Source: Natrinema saccharevitans (GTDB lineage: Archaea; Halobacteriota; Halobacteria; Halobacteriales; Natrialbaceae). From it: a DNA stretch of 64,000 nucleotides. Below, piece by piece: positions 26,016-33,715 of the stretch. The DNA lies in the NCBI RefSeq assembly GCF_001953745.1, contig NZ_LWLN01000003.1, positions 20,961 through 84,960 on the forward strand, in the 5' to 3' direction. Positions within the stretch are counted from its first letter, which is position 1. Each line of letters starts with the position of its first letter. The position numbers and the translations under genes were made by a program. The notes beneath the pieces were generated by a model. That model was not told where the DNA came from and made no database searches. It saw nothing but the letters and a program-made list of their open reading frames with translations.

Positions 26016-26083
26016 GACTCAGTTGCCTTAGGTGACTTAGGTGGTTCAGCTAAGTTGCCTGAGTTACCTTAGGTAGTTGAGTC
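26016..26083. repeat. Array of seven 9-bp CTNAG repeats upstream of parA
   Basis: Consecutive 9-mers GACTCAGTT, GCCTTAGGT, GACTTAGGT, GGTTCAGCT, then 5 bases, GCCTGAGTT, ACCTTAGGT and AGTTGAGTC occupy 26016-26051 and 26057-26083. The common core is YTNAG in an RNYTNAGNT frame. One more degenerate unit is at 26097-26105. Head-to-tail 9-bp arrays next to parA are typical of centromeres (parS) and of operators for RHH-type partition proteins. Confidence 0.75.
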
Positions 26084-26847
26084 AGCCGGCAGAGGTAGTT
26101 CAGCGGAGTCTGTTGAACCACCCAGCGTCGCTACTCGAGGGAGCGTAGGAGTCACAGGCGGCAGAGCCGCCCCAGTTGAGACTGGTATTTAGCAGCCGAC
26201 CGAAGCCGGCGATCGGCAGTACGGAAGCGGTCGGGAAAGGCGTTGTGTCCCGACGACAGGTAGCAGCGACTTACTCACAACTAAGATAGTACTGTTCGGA
26301 GTAAGACGGCATTTGCTACCGGCAGTCGAAGCGCCGTCGCCCGCTACGGCCGCCCCGACCAGGTGAGCGGCAACGGACCGACCGGCGGCACGACGGCGAC
26401 CGGACCGTCCCACGGGATCGGCTAAGCCGTTTCGATCCGACGGGCGCGAGACCCCGTCTGTCGGCACAGCCGTTGATTAGGGTCCCAGCCCTTGCTACGA
26501 CTGTCGCGCGCCCTCTCCGCGCGACAAGTTCCCCACCCACCCGCCCCCTGCGATCCGAATCCCATCACTTCGGCTGCGACCGCGCTGACACACCCCCTGC
26601 GCGGTCCTGTTTTCCAGCCCGTCGGCGCTCGCGAGAGTCGATGTATGATATCGCATTGGGCGTATGTATGATACCGGCGTGGGCAGGTAGGACCCCAGTC
26701 TGTTGGGAGTACACTGATACCGGTCGCGGCCCTTGGACTATCCGTCGCGTTCGCACTGGCGCGACGCACCCCCACTGGATCGCGGGCGGGCGTTTCACAC
26801 TCTCCGCGCCGCTCGCGGCGTTTCCACACCGGAGTTCAGGGACAGAC
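26084..26847. other. Long GC-rich non-coding region with hairpins
   Basis: No believable gene in 764 bases. It contains a perfect hairpin TGTCGCGCG/CGCGCGACA with a 7-base loop (26502-26526), a second dyad CGTCGCG/CGCGACG (26743-26766), and a partial direct repeat around TATGAT near 26644-26672. The plus strand is C-rich between the dyads. Together with the parA repeats this could be a maintenance locus; no AT-rich unwinding element stands out. Confidence 0.45.
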
Positions 26848-27357
26848 TCAGCCAGTCACACGCTCGTTAATAAACCGGAAACTATCAGATGCCTCTAAAT
26901 CATAAGTTCGAGTGTTATCACGGACGTGTAACTCGTAAGAGATATCGATTCGGAATTCAGAGGGGTACTCACTCAGATTTGAAATGGAGATCATTGGTTG
27001 TGCCCGGTCATTTCGTCCAGGCGCTAATCTCCCCCTACTCCCCAAATTCCGTTCCTTAAACGAAATCTCAAAATTCGCATTTTCAGGAGGGACAAATATC
27101 TTACCAGATTCATAATCCCATAGTGTGAACGAGATATCCGAATCTTCTACTATAGCCTCCATATCTCCACGGTTATATACATAAATCGGTGATGCTTTGA
27201 AAGATATTGAGGCGGAATTTGTTGAATAGGGTTCGTCACGATTTGTGACCTCTATACCAACGTCAGATCGAGGATTGCGAAGGAACTGATACCAAAACGT
27301 CAATCCAGAAAAGACAAGAATAAGGAATGTTGCAATAGTCGAAACGAAATCTATCAT
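26848..27357 (-). CDS. Membrane-anchored unknown protein in a second AT-rich island
   Basis: 169 residues: one N-terminal TM helix (about 5-27) then a beta-rich soluble domain (VYNRGDMEAIVEDSDISFTL). AT-rich with codon use unlike flanking genes. Architecture (single TM plus soluble domain) matches the AT-rich gene at 6217-6945, though the sequences do not obviously match. It sits at the 3' end of the coupled operon, next to a gene whose C terminus seems altered. Confidence 0.6.
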   Translation of the reverse strand: MIDFVSTIATFLILVFSGLTFWYQFLRNPRSDVGIEVTNRDEPYSTNSASISFKASPIYVYNRGDMEAIVEDSDISFTLWDYESGKIFVPPENANFEISFKERNLGSRGRLAPGRNDRAQPMISISNLSEYPSEFRIDISYELHVRDNTRTYDLEASDSFRFINERVTG

Positions 27358-27365
27358 ATTCGCCT

Positions 27366-27542
27366 CTAGTAAACTGTTTTTAAAAGTACCTTTCGGGGAC
27401 TATATTCTACATCTTCGGTCAAGTCCAAGGAGTGGCATCTCGAGAGCGAACGGAGATGAATCTGCGACCGTCGCAGGTGTGGGCCGTCGTAGTCCCGGAG
27501 CGTCGTCACGAACCGCTCGAGGCGCTTCTGGGCCTCGTCCAT
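27366..27542 (-). CDS. Short unknown protein with AT-rich tail, possibly truncated
   Basis: 58 residues from ATG 27542 (a GTG at 27557 is possible). The N-terminal half (MDEAQKRLERFVTTLRDYDG) looks like a normal operon gene, whereas the last ~20 residues are encoded in AT-rich DNA continuous with the island downstream. This suggests the original 3' end was replaced by the insertion. Confidence 0.4.
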   Translation of the reverse strand: MDEAQKRLERFVTTLRDYDGPHLRRSQIHLRSLSRCHSLDLTEDVEYSPRKVLLKTVY

Positions 27543-27546
27543 GGCG

Positions 27547-27603
27547 TCACTCGGCACCGTTTCCCACCTCGCGTTCGCTGTAGTACTTCTCGAGGTCAGT
27601 CAT
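27547..27603 (-). CDS. 18-residue mini-ORF between operon genes
   Basis: ATG overlaps the stop of the upstream gene by several bases, and the frame MTDLEKYYSEREVGNGAE ends four bases before the next ATG. It may be a real microprotein or only a translational coupling device that delivers ribosomes to the next start. Confidence 0.3.
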   Translation of the reverse strand: MTDLEKYYSEREVGNGAE

Positions 27604-27922
27604 CGTGATCGGCCTCCGGGTGGTCAGAATCCACGTCTACCGAACACTCCAAGCAAACACGGGTGTACTCGGCGTTCCACATCGCCCGCAGTTTTGCGCG
27701 GGTCGAACTGGCGTCTGGACTGAGGTCATCGAGCGGGAAGTCTAATTTCTCACCCGCATACTTCCCGAACGGCTCGCCGCACCGGTCGCAGGTACCGTCA
27801 TGGCGTCTGCGGCCCAGAATCAGCTTCGGTTTGCAGATCGCCAGCCCGATCGCCTTTCCAAGGGCGACTCTCGTCCGGTAGAACCGGTACGTATCGCCCG
27901 GAGGCTGTTCAGCCTCACTCAT
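27596..27922 (-). CDS. Zinc-knuckle unknown protein, 108 aa
   Basis: CDRCGEPFGKYAGEK near residue 45 and a later VCLECSVD near 89 form a four-Cys zinc site. The basic N-terminal region (GRRRHDG) precedes it. The start overlaps the upstream gene by eight bases. Possibly nucleic-acid binding. Confidence 0.6.
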   Translation of the reverse strand: MSEAEQPPGDTYRFYRTRVALGKAIGLAICKPKLILGRRRHDGTCDRCGEPFGKYAGEKLDFPLDDLSPDASSTRAKLRAMWNAEYTRVCLECSVDVDSDHPEADHDD

Positions 27923-28127
27923 CGGCGATCACCTGCTTCCCCTCGGTCGCATCGACGGCCATCGCGAAGTTGGCGATCGCCTCCGCTGGGGAGAACCCGC
28001 GTGCCTCGAGGGTCGTACAGTCCTGCGTGGCGACGTACTCATCGCCGTCCGCGACGACGGCGATCGGGTACTGCGTCGCGTCGGTCAGGTCGCGATCCTC
28101 CTGTCGGTCGGTGTGGTCGAAGTCCAC
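27915..28127 (-). CDS. HicB-like small protein
   Basis: 70 residues. The pattern YPIAVVADGDEYVATQDCTT followed by GFSPAEAIANFAMAV is the strand-strand-strand-helix of HicB-type partial RNase H folds. No HicA-like toxin (short basic protein with a conserved His) is adjacent, so it may be a solitary regulator. Confidence 0.6.
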   Translation of the reverse strand: MDFDHTDRQEDRDLTDATQYPIAVVADGDEYVATQDCTTLEARGFSPAEAIANFAMAVDATEGKQVIADE

Positions 28128-28152
28128 CGGACGGAATCATTCGGGAACGGTT

Positions 28153-28353
28153 TCAGTCATCGTGATCGACCTCTGGCTGCAGCGTGCATTCGACGCCATC
28201 GATTCGGTCGGCCATCTGGGCGAGTTCCTCGGCCTGCACGCTCTCGGTCAGTTCCTCGGGGAAGACTCGGTAGCCCTGTGCCACGAGGAACTTCCCGACC
28301 AGCAGCCGAGCTTTCGTCCGCAGTGGGTAGTCCTTCGCTTGGTCACTCAGCAT
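28153..28353 (-). CDS. Unknown 66-aa helical protein
   Basis: ATG 28353 overlaps the end of the upstream gene by 11 bases. All-helical prediction with KARLLVGKFLVAQGYRVFPE and a C-terminal acidic tail, no motif. It is a small member of the coupled operon. Confidence 0.5.
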   Translation of the reverse strand: MLSDQAKDYPLRTKARLLVGKFLVAQGYRVFPEELTESVQAEELAQMADRIDGVECTLQPEVDHDD

Positions 28354-28612
28354 CGTCCAATACCTCGAACTCGGCCTCGTAGTAGCGGAATTTGACGCCG
28401 CTGATGCTGTCCCACGGTGGGTCGAATACAGCGCGATCGGAGGAAACGGCCGAGACGCCCGTTTCGAAGCCTTCGACGGTCGCCTCGAACTTCCCCTCGA
28501 TGTTCCCGCTGTCACCGTGTTCGCGAACACGAACGAGGACGCGGTCGCCAGCCTCGAAGTCGAAATCCTCACTCGTAGCAGCGTAGCGACTGTTGCGGTC
28601 AGTCTCTGACAT
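28343..28612 (-). CDS. Small SH3-like beta protein, 89 aa
   Basis: Contains DFEAGDRVLVRVREHGDSGN then alternating strands, typical of SH3-like barrels. ATG 28612 abuts the upstream stop; the upstream end carries GAGGTGACGAG before TAG ATG, part of a repeated junction. Possibly a nucleic-acid- or protein-binding module. Confidence 0.55.
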   Translation of the reverse strand: MSETDRNSRYAATSEDFDFEAGDRVLVRVREHGDSGNIEGKFEATVEGFETGVSAVSSDRAVFDPPWDSISGVKFRYYEAEFEVLDDAE

Positions 28613-29155
28613 CTACTCGTCACCTCGCACCGGCCGTTCGATTAGTCCGTTCGCGACCGCCGCGCCAACGACCTGGGCCGCACGGTGGGGCCCGATCCCG
28701 CCAGCCTGCTGGAGCGCCTCGCGATCGTGCAGCGGGACCGCGGTCGGATCCGGCCACTCCTCGAGGAGCCGTTCAATCGTGTACTCGGTCGGGTTCTTCC
28801 GCGGGTGCCGACTGGAGGTCCCACAGCGGTAGCCCCTGGACATGGCCGCCCGGAGCATCCAGAGGTCGTGTTCGTTGACCTCGCGATCGGAATCGACTGG
28901 GTCCGGGTAGTCCCACGGCTCGGCGTCGAAGCCATCGACCTGCTCGAAGTCTTCGGGCGCGAAGCCCCGATAGTCGTCGGCGATGAGTTTCCGGGCTTGG
29001 TCGGCGTTCAGCGCCGGGATCGATGAAATCCCGCCGGTCGGGTTCCGGAAGTAGTACCGCTGCGACCCCTCTTTGGCCGCGAGTTCGATGCCCACCGTTT
29101 TCGGGTACTTGCCGACGCTGGTGTCGCCTTCGTCCGAAATCTTGTCGGTCGACAT
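28613..29155 (-). CDS. Unknown 180-aa protein with HTH-like C terminus
   Basis: The N-terminal part has beta strands (SQRYYFRNPTGGISSIPALN), the centre a helical ARKLIADDYRGF, and the C-terminal ~45 residues (DREALQQAGGIGPHRAAQVV) resemble a helix-hairpin-helix or HTH. The first residues follow the conserved stop/start junction. Unknown role. Confidence 0.55.
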   Translation of the reverse strand: MSTDKISDEGDTSVGKYPKTVGIELAAKEGSQRYYFRNPTGGISSIPALNADQARKLIADDYRGFAPEDFEQVDGFDAEPWDYPDPVDSDREVNEHDLWMLRAAMSRGYRCGTSSRHPRKNPTEYTIERLLEEWPDPTAVPLHDREALQQAGGIGPHRAAQVVGAAVANGLIERPVRGDE

Positions 29156-29157
29156 GA

Positions 29158-29616
29158 CTACGCTGGCACCTCCGTTTCGTCGGCGGTCTGGATATCAACT
29201 GTCTCGACGTGATAGACGTCGTCGTAGAACGCGTCGGGTTTCTCCGTTTTCTTCCACTCAAGGGTTGGCCGGCGATCCCGGCCCTCAGCGTCGCTGTCGC
29301 CGCGGTCCCACCGGAGGGTCCGCGAAGGACTCTCAATCGACTCGGTGACGAACTGGCCGTCGCCGACCGATTCGATCGGGCCCATGAGCGCCGCCGGGCC
29401 CTTCCCGACGATCACGATACCGTCGCCGGCCTCGAGTTCCTCGAGGAGATCGATGTAGTCGATCACCTGCTGAGGGTCTGGTCGCCAGCCGTGGCCGTGG
29501 CCCTTGGGACAGCGGGTTTCCGGCGGGTAACCCGCTGAACAGTAGACAATACCGCACTCTTTGCACAGCCAGTCGATGTTCGGTAGGTCGTAGTCGCCGC
29601 TGGTTGCGAGTATCAT
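29158..29616 (-). CDS. Zinc-finger unknown protein, 152 aa
   Basis: LCKECGIVYCSAG and a later RCPKGHGHG give Cys/His ligands near residues 18-45. A helical DYIDLLEELEAGDGIVIVGK follows and then beta strands. It ends in EVPA, whose codons GAG GTG CCA GCG provide the ribosome-binding site for the next gene. Function unknown. Confidence 0.55.
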   Translation of the reverse strand: MILATSGDYDLPNIDWLCKECGIVYCSAGYPPETRCPKGHGHGWRPDPQQVIDYIDLLEELEAGDGIVIVGKGPAALMGPIESVGDGQFVTESIESPSRTLRWDRGDSDAEGRDRRPTLEWKKTEKPDAFYDDVYHVETVDIQTADETEVPA

Positions 29617-29900
29617 AACACATTCACCTCGTCAGATTCCACGTCAACGACCTCGATGCCGTGGTCCTCGGGATCGACTTGGAACTCGTCGCGGAGTTCG
29701 TCGGCTACCCACGCCGTCACCGCGTCGGGTGAGAACGATGCGTCGCCAGCCCCAATTTCGACGGCGTCGGTCTGAACGAGCGGATTGTGGCCGCGGACGG
29801 TCGAGTGCTGGGTGATGTTGACCCAGTTGAACACCTCGAGTTCTTCGCCGTCGCGTTCGACGGTGAGCCGCTCTTGGAGTTGTGGCTTGAGCGACGGCAT
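29613..29900 (-). CDS. Unknown 95-aa protein
   Basis: Beta-rich, Val/Asp-rich with no Cys cluster or membrane segment. The start directly abuts the previous TAG; its end overlaps the next gene by four bases. Unknown. Confidence 0.5.
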   Translation of the reverse strand: MPSLKPQLQERLTVERDGEELEVFNWVNITQHSTVRGHNPLVQTDAVEIGAGDASFSPDAVTAWVADELRDEFQVDPEDHGIEVVDVESDEVNVL

Positions 29901-30251
29901 CTACGCTGGCACCTCCGTTTCGGGGAGGATTCGTATTTCTGGGCGGTCGCCGTCCTCCGGAACCCACCGCGTCCCGCTTTCGGGTTGATCGTCGGCGGGT
30001 TCGTAGGTCGTCTCTTCGTCGGGCTCGTCAGCCGGGTAGGCGGAAACCGATCTGAGACCGCTTTCGGAGTAGGAGACGAGAATCCGTGTGTTCTCGTCGT
30101 TGCGGATCTCGTACTCGGAGAAGGCAGCGTCCTCGCCACCGTCGCCGTCACCGGCTCGAGCGAGTTCGTCGCCGTACAGAACCGCGTAGTCCGGCTGGTC
30201 ACCGGTCGTTTTCAGGCAGCCGTGAACGGTCTGCGTTTCGGGGTCGGACAT
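29901..30251 (-). CDS. Unknown 116-aa protein ending in EVPA
   Basis: N-terminal PETQTVHGCLKTTGDQPDY, central beta strands and an acidic linker, with no motif. The terminal residues EVPA and stop TAG followed at once by ATG are shared with three other genes here. Unknown. Confidence 0.5.
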   Translation of the reverse strand: MSDPETQTVHGCLKTTGDQPDYAVLYGDELARAGDGDGGEDAAFSEYEIRNDENTRILVSYSESGLRSVSAYPADEPDEETTYEPADDQPESGTRWVPEDGDRPEIRILPETEVPA

Positions 30252-31160
30252 CTATGCGGTCACCTCCGCCTGCGTCGTCTCGGCGCGTTCGACCACTTCG
30301 ATCTCGCCGATGTACTCCCGGTCCGACCGCCACTCGAGTTCGGGGTACTGCGAGTCGCCGTTCTCGATCTTGATCCGGTAGTCGGTGCCGTTGCCCGACA
30401 GGAATACGCAGTCGTATCCCCCAACACCGATTTGGGTCGTCTCCGCTCGCGGGACGACCGTCAGCGGCCGGTCCCGATCATTGACCCGGACTCGGTCGCC
30501 GTCCGAGAGACTACGAAGCGTCTGGTTGATCGCCTTGGCTTCCATCCGGTTGTCCTCGCGTTCCTCGACCGGCAGCTCGTGACACTCGCCGCGAGCGTAG
30601 GCGACCGTCTCCTCGTCGAGCGCGTCGGCCTCGAGGACGACCGTGCCGGGGAACCCGAGGTGGAGTTCGTTCAGTGGGGCACAGCCCTGCGTCGTCTCGA
30701 AAACGCTCTCGGGGTAGGCCATACTGCCGCATTTCCGTGGCTTCGAGTTCTCCGGGTTCCCGGTGATCTGGTAGCTGTGGCCGGGATGCCACGCCCCGAC
30801 GAGGAAGATCGGATCTCGGAACTCGCCAGCGACGTCGTCGGCGTAGTCCTGGTACTCGTCGTAGGAGAGAACAGCAGGTTCGGTCTCGTCGACATACTCC
30901 GACGGGAAGACGCCCGTCGCTGCAAGGCGGTGGTCGGCGGCCTCGAGGCCGGTCGTGCCGGTCTCGTCGGCGAACAGTTCCGCTGGATAGACGAACTCCC
31001 CGAGTTGCTTGAGGTGTTCGTCGTCCTCGTAGCGAGTGCCCGCGTGCCGCCCGACGAGGTCGCCGAGAACGATCGCCCGATCGGGCTTGGCCTCGGCCAT
31101 CTTGTCGATCTGCTCAGCGAAGTTTTCGGGCGTATAGACCCGAATTACGGTGTCGGACAT
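30252..31160 (-). CDS. Unknown 302-aa protein ending in EVTA
   Basis: Mixed alpha/beta protein. The N-terminal third is helical (FAEQIDKMAEAKPDRAIVLG); the middle contains a Trp/His-rich stretch (FLVGAWHPGHSYQI) and a Cys pair (KPRKCG, GCAPLNE); the last ~80 residues are beta strands around GDRVRVNDRDRPLTVV, SH3-like. No catalytic signature. It has the repeated junction at both ends. Confidence 0.55.
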   Translation of the reverse strand: MSDTVIRVYTPENFAEQIDKMAEAKPDRAIVLGDLVGRHAGTRYEDDEHLKQLGEFVYPAELFADETGTTGLEAADHRLAATGVFPSEYVDETEPAVLSYDEYQDYADDVAGEFRDPIFLVGAWHPGHSYQITGNPENSKPRKCGSMAYPESVFETTQGCAPLNELHLGFPGTVVLEADALDEETVAYARGECHELPVEEREDNRMEAKAINQTLRSLSDGDRVRVNDRDRPLTVVPRAETTQIGVGGYDCVFLSGNGTDYRIKIENGDSQYPELEWRSDREYIGEIEVVERAETTQAEVTA

Positions 31161-31922
31161 CTACGCCGGCACCTCCGATGCACCCTCGAGGCGGTCGTGA
31201 TCGACGCCGTAGATCCGCACGTCGATGTCTTTGAGTTCGACTGTCCGCGAGTCGAGATAGTCCTCGTACTCTTGGTCAGGGTCGACCGACCGGAGGAACG
31301 GGTCGCCGTTCTCCGGCTTTGGAACCACGATCTCGTAGTCCCAGTTCGCGAACGACGTGCCCGCTTTCAGAACGTACACGCCGCGTCCGTCTTCGGTCAG
31401 TTCCTGGGGTTGGTTCACGATTTCGGCCGTGCGACCGTCGCCGACCCACAGTTCGATCCCGCCGTCGATCTCGGCCATGATCGGCAGCCGCTCGCGAAGG
31501 TCGGCATCGGGGTCGTACTCGTCAGGGAGCCACTCGGGAGACCGCTCGAGAACGCAGTTCGCGAGGTCGTCGATCGCGTAGTGGGTCCGCTCACCATCGA
31601 TGTCGAGTACTTCCAGATCATGAACCACCGCATACGCCGAGTTCGGGTCATGCGATAGCTCGAGTTCAAGGCGATCAGGGACTCCGCAGCCCACCACGTC
31701 AACGTCGCGAACGTCGACCGCCACGGTTCGGGCCTGTTTTGGGTCCTCGGCAATGCCGCCGTCGTCGTCTTCGACCGACTTGACGCGACCAGTGGCGTCG
31801 ATGAACGGGCCCTCGTAGACCTGTATCTCGAGGTCGATACGGTCGCCCTGTTGGGCTTCCGCGAGCACGTCGCCCGGGCTGAATCCCGATTCGGCGTGCG
31901 GGCCGATGGTTTCGAGCGACAT
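31161..31922 (-). CDS. Unknown 253-aa protein ending in EVPA
   Basis: Starts with a short helix and a barrel-like region (QQGDRIDLEIQVYEGPFID), followed by strands and acidic loops. No signal peptide or membrane segment. Similar modular plan (SH3-like strands) to its neighbours at 28343 and 30252, suggesting a family of related small barrels in one operon; sequence identity is low. Unknown function. Confidence 0.55.
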   Translation of the reverse strand: MSLETIGPHAESGFSPGDVLAEAQQGDRIDLEIQVYEGPFIDATGRVKSVEDDDGGIAEDPKQARTVAVDVRDVDVVGCGVPDRLELELSHDPNSAYAVVHDLEVLDIDGERTHYAIDDLANCVLERSPEWLPDEYDPDADLRERLPIMAEIDGGIELWVGDGRTAEIVNQPQELTEDGRGVYVLKAGTSFANWDYEIVVPKPENGDPFLRSVDPDQEYEDYLDSRTVELKDIDVRIYGVDHDRLEGASEVPA

Positions 31923-32318
31923 CTACGCACGCACCTCCACATCCTCGTTTTCGTCCGCCTCATAGTCCGGGTGGACGGTTCGGGGGAGATCGGACAGCCC
32001 CTCGAGTTCGTCCACCGAGAGCGGGACCTTGTACTCGAGCCCGCCGGTCTGGATTTCGATGCTCCACGGGTCGTCGGCTTCCGGCGGCGCGGCCTCGAGT
32101 GCGATCCGTCCGCCCTCGAGTTTGCGTGCCTCCGGTTTGCCGACCCTCGCAGTCTCTGTGACGAGCTGCAGAACACGGCGGAACTCCTCGCGAGACAGTC
32201 GGAGTTCGGCGAACGAGTACTCCGTCGCGACCTGGATGCGGGCGGGAAAGTCGTCGTCGGAGTTGGTCAGCACCGGGCCCTCAGCGTTGTAGTCGGCGTC
32301 TACCGGGTAGACGCTCAT
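31923..32318 (-). CDS. Unknown 131-aa protein
   Basis: Beta-rich with one helical pair (EEFRRVLQLVTETARVGKPE); C-terminal EVRA at the repeated junction. The start overlaps the PadR stop by four bases, so it is the first structural gene after the regulator. Unknown. Confidence 0.55.
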   Translation of the reverse strand: MSVYPVDADYNAEGPVLTNSDDDFPARIQVATEYSFAELRLSREEFRRVLQLVTETARVGKPEARKLEGGRIALEAAPPEADDPWSIEIQTGGLEYKVPLSVDELEGLSDLPRTVHPDYEADENEDVEVRA

Positions 32319-32635
32319 GCCGATCCCCCCGTGTCGAACCGCTCGCTCTCCCAGCCCTGTTTGCGGGCCAGCAGCGCCTCGCCGCGCGAGGTCAGCAGGT
32401 ACTCGTTCGTCCGCTTGTCGCGTTCACGTTTCTCGACGAGACCCCAGTCGACCAGCTTATCGAGGTTCGGGTACAGCCGGCCGTGGTTGATCTCGGTCTC
32501 GTAGTAGTCCTCGAGTTCGGTCTTGATGTTCAGCCCCATGACCGGTTCTCGCGCAGCGATCACGTAGAGTGCGTTCCAGCGGAAGTCGGTCATGTCCTGT
32601 GCGGTCTGTCCTGGCGTCGGATTGGCTTGCGCCAT
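32315..32635 (-). CDS. PadR-family winged-helix regulator, first gene of the coupled operon
   Basis: 106 residues. Winged-helix pattern FRWNALYVIAAREPVMGLNI then ELEDYYETEINHGRLYPNLD, the PadR signature of helix-turn-helix and wing, with a short C-terminal helix. It heads the minus-strand operon reaching 27366 and probably autoregulates it. A paralogue with the same YYE-x-EI-x-HGRLYPNLD core is at 48342-48629. Confidence 0.85.
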   Translation of the reverse strand: MAQANPTPGQTAQDMTDFRWNALYVIAAREPVMGLNIKTELEDYYETEINHGRLYPNLDKLVDWGLVEKRERDKRTNEYLLTSRGEALLARKQGWESERFDTGGSA

Positions 32636-32725
32636 ACGACAGAAAACACAGATAAGATACTTGAACCGCGAAGGCGACAGACGGGGTTTCAGAATGCGAC
32701 TTCTGATAAATGTAGATCGAGGGAG

Positions 32726-33088
32726 TTACCGACCAATCCCCGCTTCGCGTTGGACGTCTCTTATACAAGAACCATACTGAAGAGTTGCAGCCTGATGGGT
32801 TAGCTGTCCAGGGATTTTACCGGAATTATGCCATTCAACCATTCGCTCTCCGGAGCCACGGCATTTGGAGTAGTCCGCTTCTATAGTTGGCCCATCGTTG
32901 GAGTCATCACCAATATCGATCCCCGAATTATCAACGCAGGTTTCGCTTGGATGCGGAGTGTGTTGTGCATAACTATTCTCACACTCCATATTGTCGAGTG
33001 GTTGTGCAACTGCCGACCCGGAAGCAACGGCCACAAAGCCGACCAAAGCCAGCGCTGTTAACGCGGTGAGTTGCCAGCGTTTGTTCAT
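32726..33088 (-). CDS. Small secreted Cys-containing protein
   Basis: 120 residues. Signal peptide (LTALTALALVGFVAVASG, cleavage likely after AVA), mature part with four Cys (MECENS, ETCVDN, SKCRGS, GSCIRD), which may form two disulfides outside the cell. AT-rich relative to the operons around it. Role unknown; a small exported peptide such as a halocin-like or surface factor is conceivable, but there is no direct evidence. Confidence 0.6.
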   Translation of the reverse strand: MNKRWQLTALTALALVGFVAVASGSAVAQPLDNMECENSYAQHTPHPSETCVDNSGIDIGDDSNDGPTIEADYSKCRGSGERMVEWHNSGKIPGQLTHQAATLQYGSCIRDVQREAGIGR

Positions 33089-33517
33089 GGTTTTCAGTTC
33101 GAGCCTGTGGACGCCTTATCATCGGTAGCTAGCCGACACCTTGGTTTCCCAAGGGAGAGGCCGTACTGTGTCCAGCACCCACATAATAGATTTAGGAACC
33201 GGACAACTTGACGCGAGGGCACGCTATCGAGTCCACATCTCGAACTGAATAGACAGTAGTTAGTTTTGTAGATAAACGTTCTCTATAACTATAATTAATG
33301 GACTAGAATATACTAGGTGTCATAATATATTGTCTGGGAAAACAAACTACCGTCAGATGGGAAGAGAAACAAACAGCGCTTGCAGTACTCACTGCCACTG
33401 TCGAATTGCCCAGTCACGACCGCGAGGTCGGTCGCGTTTCGACTGTTAGAAACATATAGCCGCCCTCCCCAACGGTGATCTGCTCGCAGTCGTGGTCTGG
33501 GAATCGGTACTCATCGG
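33089..33517. other. AT-rich intergenic region
   Basis: No gene seen. A 6-bp hairpin (CCTTGG/CCAAGG with TTTC loop) lies around 33138-33153, an AT-rich block at about 33270-33335 may hold promoters, and a dyad CGACC/GGTCG sits near 33418-33430. It separates the end of one minus-strand operon from the secreted protein. Confidence 0.35.
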
Positions 33518-33715
33518 TTATCGCGCCTCGTCTAAGTCCACGAATCCGTCGCCGCTCGCGGCGAGCCACGTTTGGGTCATCGCCGCTACGCTGCTAGCGT
33601 CGAAGATTGCGAACTCGTCGGGGTAGTCGTCGTTCTCGACGTGGGCCGATTTGAAGCGAGGCGCGGCTCGGGACACCAACTCGGAAGAGTCGGGGACAGA
33701 ACTACTCAAGATCAA
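33518..33715 (-). CDS. Unknown small protein, last gene of the second operon
   Basis: Up to 65 residues; the start is uncertain because the frame begins with a TTG at 33715 overlapping the previous gene. The C-terminal part (DDYPDEFAIFDASSVAAMTQ then GFVDLDEAR) looks like a folded acidic protein. Unknown. Confidence 0.4.
   Translation of the reverse strand: MILSSSVPDSSELVSRAAPRFKSAHVENDDYPDEFAIFDASSVAAMTQTWLAASGDGFVDLDEAR

Noticed and set aside
26016..26083. CRISPR array
   Set aside because: Repeats are 9 bp, directly adjacent without spacers, and no cas genes are present; better explained as partition repeats.
29787..31658. 623-codon open frame on the plus strand
   Set aside because: Covers several coupled minus-strand genes whose overlaps and ribosome-binding sites are consistent; no motif in the plus-strand product.
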